From: Orbilia blumenaviensis
Taxonomy: Eukaryota; Ascomycota; Orbiliomycetes; Orbiliales; Orbiliaceae
NCBI GenBank assembly: GCA_036872755.1
Contig: JAVHNS010000005.1
Location: 744,001 to 808,000, forward strand
Direction of reading: 5' to 3'
Length of the DNA: 64,000 nt
This document shows, one piece after another, positions 45,408 through 58,168 of this stretch. The notes beneath the pieces were generated by a model. The model saw nothing but the letters and a program-made list of their open reading frames with translations, did no database searches and had not been told where the DNA came from. The stretch's first letter is position 1. Each line of letters opens with the position of its first letter. The position numbers and the translations under genes were made by a program.

Positions 45408-45797
45408 CACCCTCATCGACTCTCCTGAGAGCGCGCCATATTAGTCTGACTGCGTTCAGCCCTTCGCGCTTTTAATAACCACTCGTTCCCTCCGACTCCC
45501 TCCTCCCAACTACTTAAAGAACATAACCATCACCATCTTACCTACAAATACCATCAGCTTCACTCGAGCTGCTGCTGACACCCCTGTCACACACGAGCGA
45601 GCACGACCCCGATCGGTACAACCAGTATCTTGACACAGAATTGATCATATTTTTTTGAATCTGTCATATCATATCTATACACCATCATCTCGATAAAACG
45701 GTCACTGCAATATCTCCTTGCTCAGAGCTGAACCTGAGGTTATAGACAATACCTTTGATCAACCTCAACAACATCTCCATTTTTTCACATTCCCACA

Positions 45798-46974
45798 ATG
45801 GGAAAAGACTATTACAGCATCCTAGGTGTTCCTAGGGGCGCGACCGAGGAGGACATTAAGAAGGCGTACAAGAAGCTCGCCCTTAAATGGTAAGTAGTTG
45901 CTATTTCCCTGCCCGTTAGTTCCTGTTGGCACATACAACTCAATCGCTAACGTTTTCTTGCACAATAGGCACCCGGATCGCAACCGAGACAACAAAGAAG
46001 CCTCTGAGAAAAAATTTAAAGAAATCGGTGAAGCTTACGAAGTTCTCTCCGATCCTCAGAAGCGAACGATCTTCGATCAGGTTGGCGAGGAAGGTCTGAA
46101 AGGCGGTATGCCTCCACCCCCTCCAGGGGGTGGTATGCCCGGCGGAATGCCAGGTGGAATGCCCAACATGGGTGGATTTGGTAGCATGCCGTTCGAATCC
46201 TTTAGCTTTTCCACAGGGCCCGGAGGACACAGTAGCAGGTCCGGGTTCTCGTTCAACCCATCATCAGCGGACGATATTTTCTCGAAGTTCTTCGCAGGCG
46301 GGAACCCATTCGGCCAAACCCGTGGCGGATTCGATAACGATATGCACATGGGCGGCATGGACGACGATATGTTTAGCGGGATGGGCGGCATGCCCGGCGG
46401 ATTTGGTGGGATACCTCGCAGCAATACAATGCCCACTCCTTCGGCAGCGCCTGTGGTCTTCACCCACAACCTGACTTGCTCGTTAGAAGATTTATATAAA
46501 GGAGCAACGAAGAAGCTCAAATTTACGCAGCCAAACGGTGCGGAACCGCTGATACTCCAGAATGTAATAAAACCGGGATATAAGGCTGGAACCAAACTGA
46601 AACACAACAATGTCCTTCTGACGGCCGATGGAACGAAGCAAACCGTCGAAGTCGTAATCCAGGAAGCGAAACACCCTCGATTTTCAAGGGACGGTGACAA
46701 CCTCAAAGTCGACCTTGACGTATCGTTGGATGAAGCACTGGGTGGAATTAACCGGACGATAGAGCACCTTGACGGAAGAAAAATCCCAGTGAAACTAAAC
46801 AAAGGGATTCAGCCTGGCCAGGTCGTCGTCAAGAGGGGCGAGGGAATGCCGAATAGCAAGACAGGAGCCAAGGGAGATTTGTTTGTCACTTTAAAAGTAA
46901 AAATCCCACCATTAACAGATGGCCAAGTAAAGAAAATTCAGGAAATTCTGAGGGGAGGGAGTGGGGTGGTTTGA
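45798..46974 (+). CDS. class B DnaJ (Hsp40) co-chaperone, Sis1/Psi1 type
   Basis: Exons 45798-45889 and 45969-46974 give 365 residues; the 79-nt intron splits the Trp codon right before HPD. The J domain (1-70) begins [11 protein letters not shown] and carries HPD at 32-34, needed to stimulate Hsp70 ATPase. A Gly/Met/Phe/Pro-rich linker (about 85-185) follows, then two beta-sandwich peptide-binding domains ([21 protein letters not shown] at about 190-210, [39 protein letters not shown]) and a short dimerisation tail. There is no CxxCxGxG zinc finger, so it is type II. It works with cytosolic Hsp70 in folding and translation initiation. Upstream lies a full heat-shock element. The pyrimidine-rich leader is about 300 bases. 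Confidence 0.93.
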
Positions 46975-48157
46975 ATAGGCTCGGTTTTCGCTGAGGTTCC
47001 CGGAGGAACACTCCTTCTCCCTTCCGCTATCCATGACGTTTTGGCTTCTTGTTAATATTTTTCTTTCTTCTCCTTTTTTCATGCCTGCGCTTTTTCTGCA
47101 TACGCTGGCGTCCGTGCTTTTTGTATTCCTATGATTCGGTTTTCCTTTTGTATATCTCCTTGTTTCCTCTGCACTGGGACCAACGGCGTTTATGACCCTG
47201 GCGTTAATTTTCCTATTTCAAGCAATGCCGCTCCATCTTTTTTTTTGCATTGCCAATCGATCTTCACTGATCGTAAAGTATATAGAGACATAATACTGTT
47301 TTCTAGTATGGCAAGATACAAGAAATGAAATATCCATATTTCGAAATTCCATAATAGTAAAGCTGTGAAAGTGCATTAAGTACAAAAAAATGGAAAGTAA
47401 AATACAATAACTAATTAAAGTAATACGCGTCTAGTCCATGAGAAAAACCTAGAGCATTGCTACTGAGTGACTATCTCCAGGCAGACGTAGGCCCAGGCAT
47501 AGAAGTCCCTGTTTAAGAATACTGCCAGTCAAGTACGCCAAACCCCACCTGTCAAGAATCGGTATGCATTAACGACGACAAGCGAATTTCCCGGCTCAAG
47601 ATGATAGGAATCGGACGCCAAGATAAGCTTCATCCAACCACGCCGCTGCAAACAGACCACCGTGGATTAGAAAAAAGAAACAAAACTCGACGATCCCACC
47701 TCGAATTCCGAAGGCCAAGTGACATTCATGGCTAACAGATGTTAAAGTCGTGCTGCGACAGCCAAATTCGATAGTGCTGCTTACAGACGATGGAGCCTTA
47801 TATTGCTTCTACCACACAGCACAACACAAATTAGGGTGGTTCGAAGCTGGCCTAGCCGGCTGGTGTACCCCGAAACTCGACTGTCGCACATCTGCGAACG
47901 TCAGGAGCCCAGTTTACCTTGTTGGTTACGATAGTATTTTAGTGTCTGTGAGGAAGGATGGCTAAAGCTTATAAACAGGTCCTTTCATCCCATGCGTCCG
48001 AGTTGATGTCTTGACTCGTATATCTACTAGCTTAGCTTAGGAAGACTTTGGTTCAATTGATTTTTTTTTGGACCGGCCCTTCGTTACTTGCGTCACAGCA
48101 TATCACATTCCTTTTCCACACGCTCCTTACCAGCTTCGCTAGAGTTTCTTCGACAAT
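46975..48157. other. intergenic
   Basis: 3' flank of the DnaJ gene, T/C-rich, followed by unassigned sequence and the promoter of the small secreted protein gene at 48158. No gene is seen. Confidence 0.5.
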
Positions 48158-48908
48158 ATGCATTTTTCGGTCCTTTCATTCGCCCTCTTGGCGGCTAGGT
48201 ATGGCAAAAAAAAAGAAATTAAATCCGCCTATGTTGTCTCGTACCCAGACCTTCCGCCCATAGACATATAAAGAGAAAATGGGGGAGAAGTCTAGATACA
48301 AAAGTAATCATGGTTGACTAACCACGATCACTGTATACCACAGCACCATCCCATCCGCTCTCGCCGATGTCACAATCTTTAAAACTGAAGTAGTCACCAA
48401 AACACAAACCATCAAATCAACCAGCTGGAGTTGGCGAAGATCGACGATTATAAAATACAAACCCACTATTGTCACTAAGCATACAACAATAACAAAAATT
48501 AAGGTTGAGGAAGTTACTGTATCGCCTCCAGCACAAACCGTTACAAAAACGATCTCGGAATGCCCCACCTCAACAGAAGAAGAGAAGGAAGAAGAGAAGG
48601 AAGAAGAAAAGGAGGGCGAGAAGGAAGAAGAAGATCCCTTCAAAACCTGCCCACCAGCAGCAGTCGTCACCGCAACACCCAGCTGCAAGGGTGGCACTCC
48701 ATGCCCAACCAAGTCGCTTTGCCAGCAAGAACAAGCAACAGTTACATACCGATGTAACTGTAATGGTGCACCGAAGAGGACTATTACCGCCGTCCCACGA
48801 TGCGCGGAGGACTGCTGCGGTGGATACCAACCGACTTTCTACACTTTTGTACCATTACCGGTCGAGAGATGCGTTCAGCCCGGAGGAGTATCTGAGGTTA
48901 CCATCTAA
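48158..48908 (+). CDS. small secreted cysteine-rich protein
   Basis: Exons 48158-48198 and 48344-48908 give 201 residues. Exon 1 is only 41 bases and encodes most of a signal peptide (MHFSVLSFALLAA); the 145-nt intron (GTATGG...CTAAC...CAG) joins it to STIPSALADV. Exon 2 is open for 188 codons with no start codon near its beginning, so the gene is easy to miss. Mature part: a Thr/Lys-rich segment with TVTK-type repeats (about 25-80), a Glu/Lys block (about 82-105), and a C-terminal domain with eleven Cys in the mature protein counting from ECPTS (TCPP, SCKGGTPC, LCQQ, RCNCNG, RCAEDCCGG, ERC), probably disulfide bonded. No family is recognised. A wall-bound or secreted effector-like role is conceivable but not shown. 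Confidence 0.72.
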
Positions 48909-50170
48909 GAGTATAAATGGTCTTGTACGACGCGGCTGCCTTATGGGAAACCATTAGGCCCGCCTTCTGTAGATATTATTGTCGGAATGTGGGCCTACTA
49001 CTCACTTTCGGTAGATACGAACCATCAATACATATACCAAATACAAGTATTGAATTTTAAAATATTCACGCTATGAAACGAATTAAATTAAGAGTTAACT
49101 CTCGAGCTTAGAGGAATTCGTCCTATGATAGCACTAGCACTATCAGTAGCTGTCTCGCTCAATTGATCAACCCCCGAATGCACATTGCTCTCACCCATAG
49201 CTGCATAGATTAAAGTATGCCGAACAAAGTTAGGGTGACCCCTTCAAAATGCAGGAGAACTTCGTTTTGTCTCGTAGACCACAAACTTCGCACAAATGCG
49301 GATTACGGGGTTGCACCAATCGCAAGACAGCTAGTTATGTGACACCGGTTGGGCTTGAGCGCAAGCCCACCCCAACACCAAGTGAACTAGTCGCGCCGCA
49401 TCGAGTCAGGTCACAACACATGTGTCATCAAAATACAACAGCAACGGCAAATATCCACAGCTTAGACCCCCTTAGACAATTGACCAGCAACAGTTACGAT
49501 CTGCACTCTATTTATGAATCCCATTCGGAGGCCCAAGGCCCGGATCTGGGTCCTTCAAGTGAACCAGCTCGTTAAAATTTTGAGTGGGTTAAGGCATGAA
49601 GTCATAACATCGTAATTTCTACACTTTTGGAGAACCTCGACCATGATCCCTGAATGTGGAGCTGGTCAGACCAACTCTAAAAGTATATTTCGTTCCCCTG
49701 ACTCAATTTTACCAGGTTCACAGAGAGAGTAAACCCCCCTTTTTCCCACTATAAACGTGATTTAAGACAGCACTACGATTAATTGTTCAGCAAAACGAAA
49801 CGTTTTTTCTTGGGTAAATTCCTAGGATTGAGACCATCAAAACAAGAAAATTGATGATATCATCGCTTCGGATAGTGGTATATATATTAGGTTTTATGAA
49901 TATAAGCGGCACTGCCTAGTTGGGATTCCCACCGACGCAGGGATTTAGACCCTGAACTAAATGCAGATGGGGGTGTTACTCCCAAAAATAAAGTATCAAC
50001 TTCCCAAGCCCACCCTTCATTCCCGCCTCTCTCTCTCCTTCGTGAAAAAAACCATCTGATTGACAAAAACAGCCGTTTAAGCGTTATCCGTCTCATCCTA
50101 CAATCATTCGCTCACAAATTCCCAATTCTGACCCCCAACATAAAAAAAAGTCAAACTCTGTGGACCACGT
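48909..50170. other. intergenic between convergent secreted-protein genes
   Basis: Short frames up to about 108 codons without recognisable domains. No RNA gene is seen. The two flanking genes point toward this stretch. Confidence 0.45.
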
Positions 50171-50967
50171 CTACTGGACCCACTCGCGAGTGTAGACAAC
50201 CGTTGTTTCAGTCTTAACGACTGTACTCGTAACCTTAGTCTCTACTGTAGCCGCAGAAACCGTGATAGTTGAAGTAAAAGTGTTGGCGACAAAGACCATA
50301 GTATCGACATAGACTGGCTCCGTAGCGGTCACAGAGACGGTCGCCGTAGGTGAAGCAACTGGCTGCGGGGTGATTGTGAGGATGCAAGAACAAGCAGATG
50401 AAACTCTGCCAGGGTGGTTGGCAAACGGCTCTAAGATGTTAACCTTGGTGGCAGACTTCTTTTCGATTCTATCCCTGCGGGCCTTGAGTTGAACGATTGT
50501 CTTGATCGAGGTAACAGTTGTCGTGGAGGTCACGGTGTATGATTTTGTGTTTGTGACTGGTGCGAGAGTGATTGTGCTGTAGACGGTCTTGTCGTTGACG
50601 AGAGACCTGGTCAAAGTACTATAGACAGTATAATATTAGTATCAATTATTAAACAATATATTGGGAGCTAAGCTGCAATAGAAGCTCACGGAACAGAGAC
50701 ATACATAGTAGGGCGTTCAGTGGCAATGACCACGGTTGAGGTTCCACCAGTAGTGGGCTCAGGTGTCTCCGAATCCTTCAAATAATTTCTACACATAGCC
50801 TCCCCAAGAGCTCCCTGGGCCCGCAAAAGAAGGAGAAGAGTGTCCACATTGCAGGTATTACGTTTAAGCGCATTAGTGTTCTCAAGGCGAGGATTGAAAG
50901 GAAGAGCAGTGGCAATGGAAACCAAAGCTAGCAAAGAGAAGAGAATAGAGATGGATTTGGAAAACAT
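50171..50967 (-). CDS. small secreted Thr-rich protein
   Basis: Exons 50967-50690 and 50618-50171 give 241 residues; the 71-nt intron starts GTGAGC and ends TATAG. A signal peptide (1-21, ending TALPF) is followed by a possible dibasic site (KR at about 34-35) and a short Cys-containing part (NTCNVD, MCRNYL). The rest is Thr/Val/Ser-rich with TVTSTTTVTS-like strings, two close cysteines (ACSC), and the end TVVYTREWVQ. No GPI signal. The Thr/Val strings resemble those in the protein at 48158, which is convergent with it, but the cysteine patterns differ, so common origin is uncertain. The start is the ATG opening the hydrophobic segment; an upstream in-frame ATG gives a longer, unlikely leader. 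Confidence 0.7.
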
Positions 50968-52601
50968 CTTGATAAAAGAGATTTTGAATTGAAAGATTGA
51001 TAAAGAAATCCAAATATATGTAATGCGAAAAGCAAGATAAGGTAGATGATAGATATGAAAATGCTTGCAAGGAACGTGTGAAGAGCCGATACAATAGGCT
51101 GTTCTTTTGGGGTGCACCAGGCTGGGGGGTAACGAAAAAGGGAATGATGGTATCCTAGGAATGAACGAGGGCCCGCAAGGGATGGTGAAGGAAGTCCATC
51201 ATGGGGAACCCATCGCTTTATAGTTCATCAATTACCTCAATCAATAGCTACCCTCTCAAAAAAAAATGTCAAATTCACAATTGATATTAGGACCCATCAC
51301 ATAGTAAGTAACCTAATAGCGATGATCTTCATGAATATCCTTCAGGAGAAACTTAGTTTACCTTGCGCACGGCCGGCTGGAGTCCGCAAGTGGGGTCGGA
51401 TAAGGGCTTTGGCGTTGAGGGTTGAAACACGGCACCCATTGCAGTGGCTTGCCAAGCAGAAACGTTCAGGGATGGCTGCTTTGGGACGACCGCGATTGGG
51501 CTCGCCTCCTTTAAAGCTTTACCACGCGAGAGCCTTCTCAGCCGACAGACCCCCTATCAACTGCCAGTTCCTTGGCTCTGCGTGATTCCGAATCGCGAAA
51601 GCTGGATAACTTAGAATGCATATGCTGATCTTTTTATACAATGAACTGCATTGGAGGAGAATTTTTCAAGAAGATCAAAATCTTTATTCATTGCCATTAT
51701 GGCGAGAAAATCTACGTTTTTGCTGTTGTGGATTATATGAGTTCCGCGCCCTGTCAAAGTTTCCCTGGAAGCCCTCGGAAACAAATCATAGTTTCTTATT
51801 ATATCACAGTTATCGTTCCCCACACCCGGCACAGGAGCAAAGAGTGGAAATCTGCCCTTTTGTTGATAACTCTCCCATGGATACAAAGGAACCGGGTGCT
51901 CCACATTTTTACATGACCGTTGAAGGCAACGGACAATAAGACGCTTTGGGCACAAGGGTTGCTAATGATTTGGTCCAGACTTCTCCACCCCATGGTTCGC
52001 TCGGTTGGCTTGTATTACACGAGGCTTTGCAGCTTGGCCACGTTTGTGTCAGCTGGCGGGGCACTGCAATAAATCAGAGACGGCTAGCAATATTAGGTAC
52101 CAGGGTTTTGCAGCTATTACCTTTAGCTTTTATGCCGAGATCCGGTCCTCATTGGCAAAAGCGTATACGCGGCCATATATTGTAATCGCAGTATCATACT
52201 TAAGTACCGTATTATTTTACGAGACCACTATATGCTTCTAACCTAATTTCTATTAAATTTAAGAAAAAAAGAATCGAGGACTGGCTACAGGTCGTCGAGG
52301 AGCCCGTTCGCAGGCCCCCAACCAAATTTGTGCACGTGGGTAAGCATATTCGCGTTACGAGTTTAGAAATTAGGGCCGTATACGCCTTTTAAAAAAATTT
52401 TATATGTGTGAAAAGTATCCGTTATCATTAGAGAAAGTAACAAACAGATCCATCCAAAACTTCACTACCAAGGACCCAATAACTCTTTCATTCATAACAA
52501 AGCGATGACCCCAAAACGCCCGCACATCAACAAAATCCCACAGTCAACGTTATCGCCAACCCAAACTATTGTAAAAGACATTTAAGTATGTTACTCGAAA
52601 G
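50968..52601. other. gene-free stretch
   Basis: Several overlapping frames of about 90-115 codons on both strands at 51611-51993 are mutually exclusive and lack domains. No gene is supported. Confidence 0.45.
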
Positions 52602-54890
52602 TTAGTTGGGCCCATACTCCTTCCCTTGCCCGAAAGTGGGTGGTGGTGGCGGTATATATGGCTGCTCAGAAATAGGCATCTCCGCCGGCCTGCTGATCGG
52701 ATCTGCTTGGACCTCATGCGATGGAGTCGGCACAACCTCTTGAACACCAACGTTCAAGTTTGTACTGTTTGAAGTTTCTCCGCTTTTGATTTCCTTCTCA
52801 TCAAATATCCCAACAGCCGGCGGGACAGGTTGAGGTGCATATATTATTGCATCTTGTTGTTGGGGATAAAACTGCTGCTGCTGCTGAGGCGGGTAGTATT
52901 GTTGCTGCTGTTGCAGCTGCGGCGGATAATATGGCTGTTGCGGCTGCGGTGGGTAGTATACCTCTTGAGGTTGTTGGTGTTGATATCGAGGATCCAGCGG
53001 TTGCTGCTGAGCACCATAGTAGTATTGCTGTTGTCCAACCGGTGGCGGTATCGGCATACTCTCATTACCGGAATACGGTGCGTTCTCCTTATTCTTCTTC
53101 TTACGACCGAAGAGGGCTGCGCCGAAACCTGCTAAACCTGCGGCGAATGATGTTCCAACTGCCTGGCCTGTGGTCAAGCCGCCCCCGGTACCAGCAGCTG
53201 TGCCAGTAACAACCCCTCCGGTTCCAGAAGCTACACCAGCAGTTACCCCTCCTCCGACGCCAGGCGCGAGACCACCTGTTGGAGCTGCGACCGAGGCTGC
53301 GCCTGGTGCCATTCCGCCAGCGGTCGAGGTACCGACTCCGGCGCTTCCTGCGCCGCCAGCAGTAGATGTTGCGATACCCTCAGATCCAGGAACATAACCG
53401 GGTGGAACACCTGGGGCAGCGGACGTAGCGGCCCCTGCTGCAGAAGATGGGTCGACTGGTGGCATGAAGGCGGTGGATGCGGCAGTACCCGCGTCAGTAG
53501 GGGGTGGAACAGCCATTGACGAAAGACCTTGTCCGGCCTGTGCGGCTCCATTTGCGGCATGACCAGTGCCCTGCGCGACCACATTTGCTGCCTTTTCTGC
53601 TACGCCGGGAACATATCCAGCTTGCGCCGCGGCCTTGCCTTCGATACCTGTAGGGACATAACCTGATACTGCGGCGGCGGCTTTACCTTCGACACCGGTT
53701 GGAACATACATTGCGCCAGATGCGCCAGCTGCACCGGCACCACCTCCACCTCCACCACCAGCCGCAGAAGAAGCTCCAATACCGATAGCAGCGCCAGCCT
53801 TCGCTCCCCAAACAGTCTTTGTTACGGCTAAGAATCCGAGACCACCCAGAGCAGCTACCCCGGCAAGAGCGCCAACTACACCTCCAGCAATCGTCCCTCC
53901 GGATGGTGCTTTCTTGAATCCTGGTTCAAATCTACAGGCGCTGTTACAGCCGTCTCCGTCTTTTGTATTACCATCATCACACTCCTCGCCTGGATCTAAC
54001 TTCCCGTTACCGCACCCAATAGGACTAGCTCCTCTCACCAAGATGTAAGGAATCCCACTAGTCCCATCACTGAAATCTCTAGAACCCTCTCCCGGAACAC
54101 CCTGCGCAATAGCCAACGGGATAAAACTCTCTCCGCCAGACGAAGGGTATGTAACGAAAGCCTCATGGACTGAACAAGTCCAGTTGCTCAGAACTTCATC
54201 CGTGATCCCATCGAGCACTGAGTTTCGAGCCACGATATGGACTTCGTCATAACAGTTTTCCGATTCCTCGGCGTTAAGGTCACCGCGGACCTCGAATTCT
54301 CCAAAGATGTCGAGGAGGGGGACTGAGGTTTTGTTTCTGTCGCCGTAGTATTTTGAAAGAGAGAAGTAGAGCCCGGTGCCCTTACCGCTGGCGGCAAAGG
54401 CGATACCATTAGACATAAGAGATCGAGAGTCCGGGTAGTGGTTTGTTGTGTCCGTGCCTATTGATTTCCAATTGTTAAAAATATATATCGAGAAAAATAA
54501 TTAGGTATTCCTCAACAGAAAGCCGTCGCGTCAAGGGAGACAAAAAAGGCTTTTATTTCTGTGTTGCTACGGTCTTTTTTCCAACATACCAATCAAAATA
54601 ACATTTCCCTCGATAGCAGCGCCCCAAGTTTCTCTGTTTTGCATCAACGGTTCCAAATCATCGGGATCAGTAGAAATCTCGTCGCCAATAATAATCGCTT
54701 TGAATTTTTTAAAGTCGTCCGTGGTCATGGCCTGCCATTCTGTATTAGTGACAGTGAGGTACGTCCAGTTAAACCGTAACTGACTGCCACCCCTCGCGAC
54801 AATGTCTTCATAACCCGTGAAGCGGGTGTGGAAGAGAAGATCCTCAGCGATGGCGGCGCCGAAGAAGGAAAGAAAAGGTATTATTTTCAT
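52602..54890 (-). CDS. DUF4215 secreted or membrane protein with Gln/Pro/Tyr-rich tail
   Basis: Exons 54890-54590 and 54457-52602 give 718 residues; the 132-nt intron ends CAATAG. A signal peptide (1-15) starts a globular ectodomain (about 16-250) with FKAIIIGDEIS, NVILIGTDTTNHYPDS and several Cys. A single DUF4215 module follows (CGNGKLDPGEECDDGNTKDG, then GCNSAC), known as a Cys-rich repeat in surface proteins. Next comes a Gly/Ala-rich hydrophobic stretch (GGVVGALAGVAALGGLGFLAV), a probable membrane segment. The C-terminal half is low complexity: repeats of YVPTG(V/I)EGKAAA, Gly/Ala/Thr runs, a basic GRKKKNKEN patch, and a Gln/Pro/Tyr region. Topology of surface ectodomain plus long cytoplasmic tail suggests a sensor or adhesin; this is inference. 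Confidence 0.75.
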
Positions 54891-56890
54891 TGTGGCCTTT
54901 TGCGCATCTAATCGATTATCAAAATATTGATATTGAACCGAACCAGACTATAGACTATATCGATTAGGGGCTCTCGAGAATAAGGGAGGAACGACACCAC
55001 AAGTCGCGAATAACGTTATAACGATTCCCCCAAAAAACAGATATCTAGGATGTGGATGGGGGGGAAAACATTGGGATATAAGTATTCACTAACGTGAAAT
55101 CTCGCACCCTTAAAATCTCAGCCCTGAGGAGTTTTCCTTATCTCCTAACCCTTGTGAAAATTGAGACAAAAAAGTTAGCAGACTCTTTGTCCTTTTCAGC
55201 CTCTGGAAGTATCGGCAGCCTGCATCTCAAAAACTTTCCCCCCTCCCCGGGAGGCATTGTGTTCCAGATTCCCGAAGACTAAACTGTCTAAAGCGAGGGG
55301 GAGGCCAACCTAACGGGAAGGTTAGCTAGCCTTTGGTTATATTGGTCGCAAGTTGGCGGCCTGGCTGCAAAAGCGCACCAAATCGCTAACCCTAGGCCCT
55401 GCTGCACGCAAATCGCCCCACCAGGGTTGCACACGGGATTTTTTCTTCTGATCCCGGGGATTCTTTCGACCTCGGTACACCAAACTGCTAGGCTTTCGTC
55501 GCGATAGCTATCAATATCGACATGGTGCGCTACACGCATGGGCGCTGTATGGCGCCGCTGGTAGGCAATACGTTTGTATACGTACATACACATGTTTCCC
55601 ATGCGGTCTCCACACTACGACAAAATAGCAGCATTGCATCGCCTCTGATACAAAACCACGTCTTTTTTCTTCACGCGTCTTTTTTTTTTATGAGTCGCAC
55701 AACATCCAAGATTTGACAAATATATTTTCCAACTTTTTTTGAGGGGCTTAATTGAGCCTGCAACACACGTGGATGGACCCTGATATCTCGTGGGTTTCAG
55801 ATCCAAATCGACTGGTCTGTATGGTCAGGCCAAGACTTAGTGTTTTTTCAAATTTGAATTACTCAGCAAAAGACTAGACGATATCAGTGGTAGGGGGGGG
55901 GGGGCAAAGGTTCCTTTGGAAAATGCAAGGCCTCATGTGGTTTGAAAATCATTTTCTCTATCAGAATCATCTATATTGGTGTATGTGTCAATTTTATACA
56001 TGTATCGGTAAGTACCAATCACAAACGTTTAAAAACATCAAGAGAAAAAAATGACCGCACCTCGGAATCTAACTCACCTGGCCAAGACCAAAAAACTGGG
56101 TAATTAAGCATTTTTCTTTTACACAGTACACCGCAGGGGCTGTGTAGATTGGCTGCCAACTGGCATGGTGGCGTCCCAAACGGCTGATTCCCAATTCCTG
56201 TGTGACCCAATCGTTTCGGGTCCACCATGGAATGTTTGGAAACGGAACATCCCGTTAGAGTGTTCTTTGTAGGTTTTGTAGACGCAGCAATATATGCAGC
56301 CTCGCGAAAAGTTTCCGCGATTCCCCCAAAGGAAACGCGGACCACACACGCTGTTGTACTACGTATGTACCTGAAACGAATCACGCAGGGAGGACTCACC
56401 TGCACCACTTGGTTAGGCGATAAGGGCGGCCACAGCTGTACAGGCAGATTGTAATACCTAAATTTAAATTACAGATGCATTAACACAATGCGTGCCCTGA
56501 GCCGGCCCCTTGGGAGATGTATTGTTGAGGTATATCTACTTGAAAACGCTATTCTGACAGCAAAACATTATCTAATGCTTTAGAAGAGCTCTAGAAGTTC
56601 CTGTATTCACATACTCCGCCAAGCTAATAGAAACTTATAGTCATACAATGTGAGTCAAATGTTGGAATTACAAACTAGAACGTTAGTCCGTAAAAGACCA
56701 ACTTCAACTTTAACTTAGCTGAGAATAACTTAGTAATGCCCAAATTAGAACAGCTTGCACATATCCTGCCATTGGCATTAATATTGTATACATTATAGAC
56801 AGCTCAAGTTGGTGCCCATCCACACCTAAAGCATTTCGAATCCTTGAATCCATGGACCCGGGCCTCCAAACCCAACATCGGGACGCATAT
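54891..56890. other. gene-free stretch, about 2 kb
   Basis: No credible gene. A run of 12 G occurs at 55893-55904. Frames at 56019-56454 overlap on both strands and have no domain. Confidence 0.5.
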
Positions 56891-58065
56891 CTAGGTATGC
56901 CCAGTGACAGCCCTATCAACATACAACTCCTCCAAATACTTCTCCTCCTCAGCAGTAAGTTCCTTTCCATTAGCTTCCAAAGCCTCATCCATCCTCCCAA
57001 CACTGCTGAAACCAATAATAGGCGCCGAAATGCGCTTATTAATCCATGCCAAAGCAACATGGCTCATCTTCCATCCTTTCTTGTCTGCGATCTCCTTGAC
57101 CCTCTTGACGATTTCCTTGTCTGCCTCTTCGGCTCCGATCCTGTGGAACGGTAACCAGCTGAGCTTTTGTTCCATGGCGGAACGGTTGGTGGTGCCGAAG
57201 TCTTCTGGTTGGCGGGCGAGGTGGCCGCGTGCAAGGGGTGCCCAGGGGATCAAACCGACGCCGGTGTCGTTGCAGAAGCGGTTCTAAAGGAAATTATCAT
57301 CATGTCAGAGAAGACCACCCCCCAACCAGGGCAAAGTAACTCAAGAAGCAAACTCACCATCTCCCTCTCCTCCTCCCGATACAGCAAGTTATACTGATTC
57401 TGCATGCTCACAAACTTGGTCCACCCGTTCTTCTCCGCCACAAACTGCATCCTCGCGAATTGAGTAGCCCACATACTACTGGCACCAATATACCTAACCT
57501 TCCCACTCTGCACAAGATCATGCAAAGCCTTCATGGTCTCCTCGATAGGAACGTTATAATCGAACCTATGGATCTGTAATAAATCTATATAATCCGTTTC
57601 CAACCTCTTCAACGAACCTTCCACCTGGTTAAATATAGCGGCACGGGATAAACCAGCCTGATTCACAAAGTCCTTCGACTTCTCCAACGCATCGGTATAA
57701 AACCACGCAGCGCCTTCGGCGCCATCTAGAACGTGTCCCCAGCATTTCGTCAAAATGACGAGTTTGTGTCTTGGGATTTCATACTGTTTGATAGCCTTCG
57801 CGATGACGAGTTCGGAGTGTCCGTTTGAGTAGGTGTTAGCGGTATCCCAGGTGTTGATACCCTTGTCGTAGGCGGCTTTGAGAAGAGGGAGGGCTTTATC
57901 CTCGTCGATGACCCAGTCTTGCCATTTGGAGGAGCCGATGGACATGGCGCCGAGGATGGGGACTGAGACGCGGAGGCCGGAGTTACCGAGTTGCTTGTAG
58001 TGTGCCTTTGAGGCTTCTACAGAGGCCTTGAGGTAGTCTGGCATTGGGGGGATGTTGCCGGCCAT
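56891..58065 (-). CDS. aldo-keto reductase, NADPH-dependent
   Basis: Exons 58065-57358 and 57283-56891 give 366 residues; the 74-nt intron has a GTGAGT donor and TTTAG acceptor. The TIM-barrel AKR fold carries the full catalytic tetrad: Asp74 ([10 protein letters not shown]), Tyr79, Lys107 (VILTKCWG) and His166 (LLQIHRFD). Other marks are [14 protein letters not shown] near the N-terminus, [41 protein letters not shown] and the C-terminal [20 protein letters not shown]. It reduces aldehydes or ketones with NADPH in the cytosol; the family includes fungal AKR9-like versiconal hemiacetal acetate reductases and yeast aryl-alcohol dehydrogenases. The substrate cannot be told. No secondary-metabolism genes adjoin it. 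Confidence 0.9.
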
Positions 58066-58133
58066 TTGTGAAGTGTTTAAGTAGGTAAGTAGCTTAACTT
58101 TGAAGCTTGTGCTGCTAGATATTTAGGTTGTTT

Positions 58134-58168
<35 letters not shown>

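Noticed and set aside
48505..48957. 150-codon Arg/Lys-rich frame
   Set aside because: A shifted reading of the purine-rich Glu/Lys block in the spliced secreted protein, whose frame has a signal peptide and ordered cysteines.
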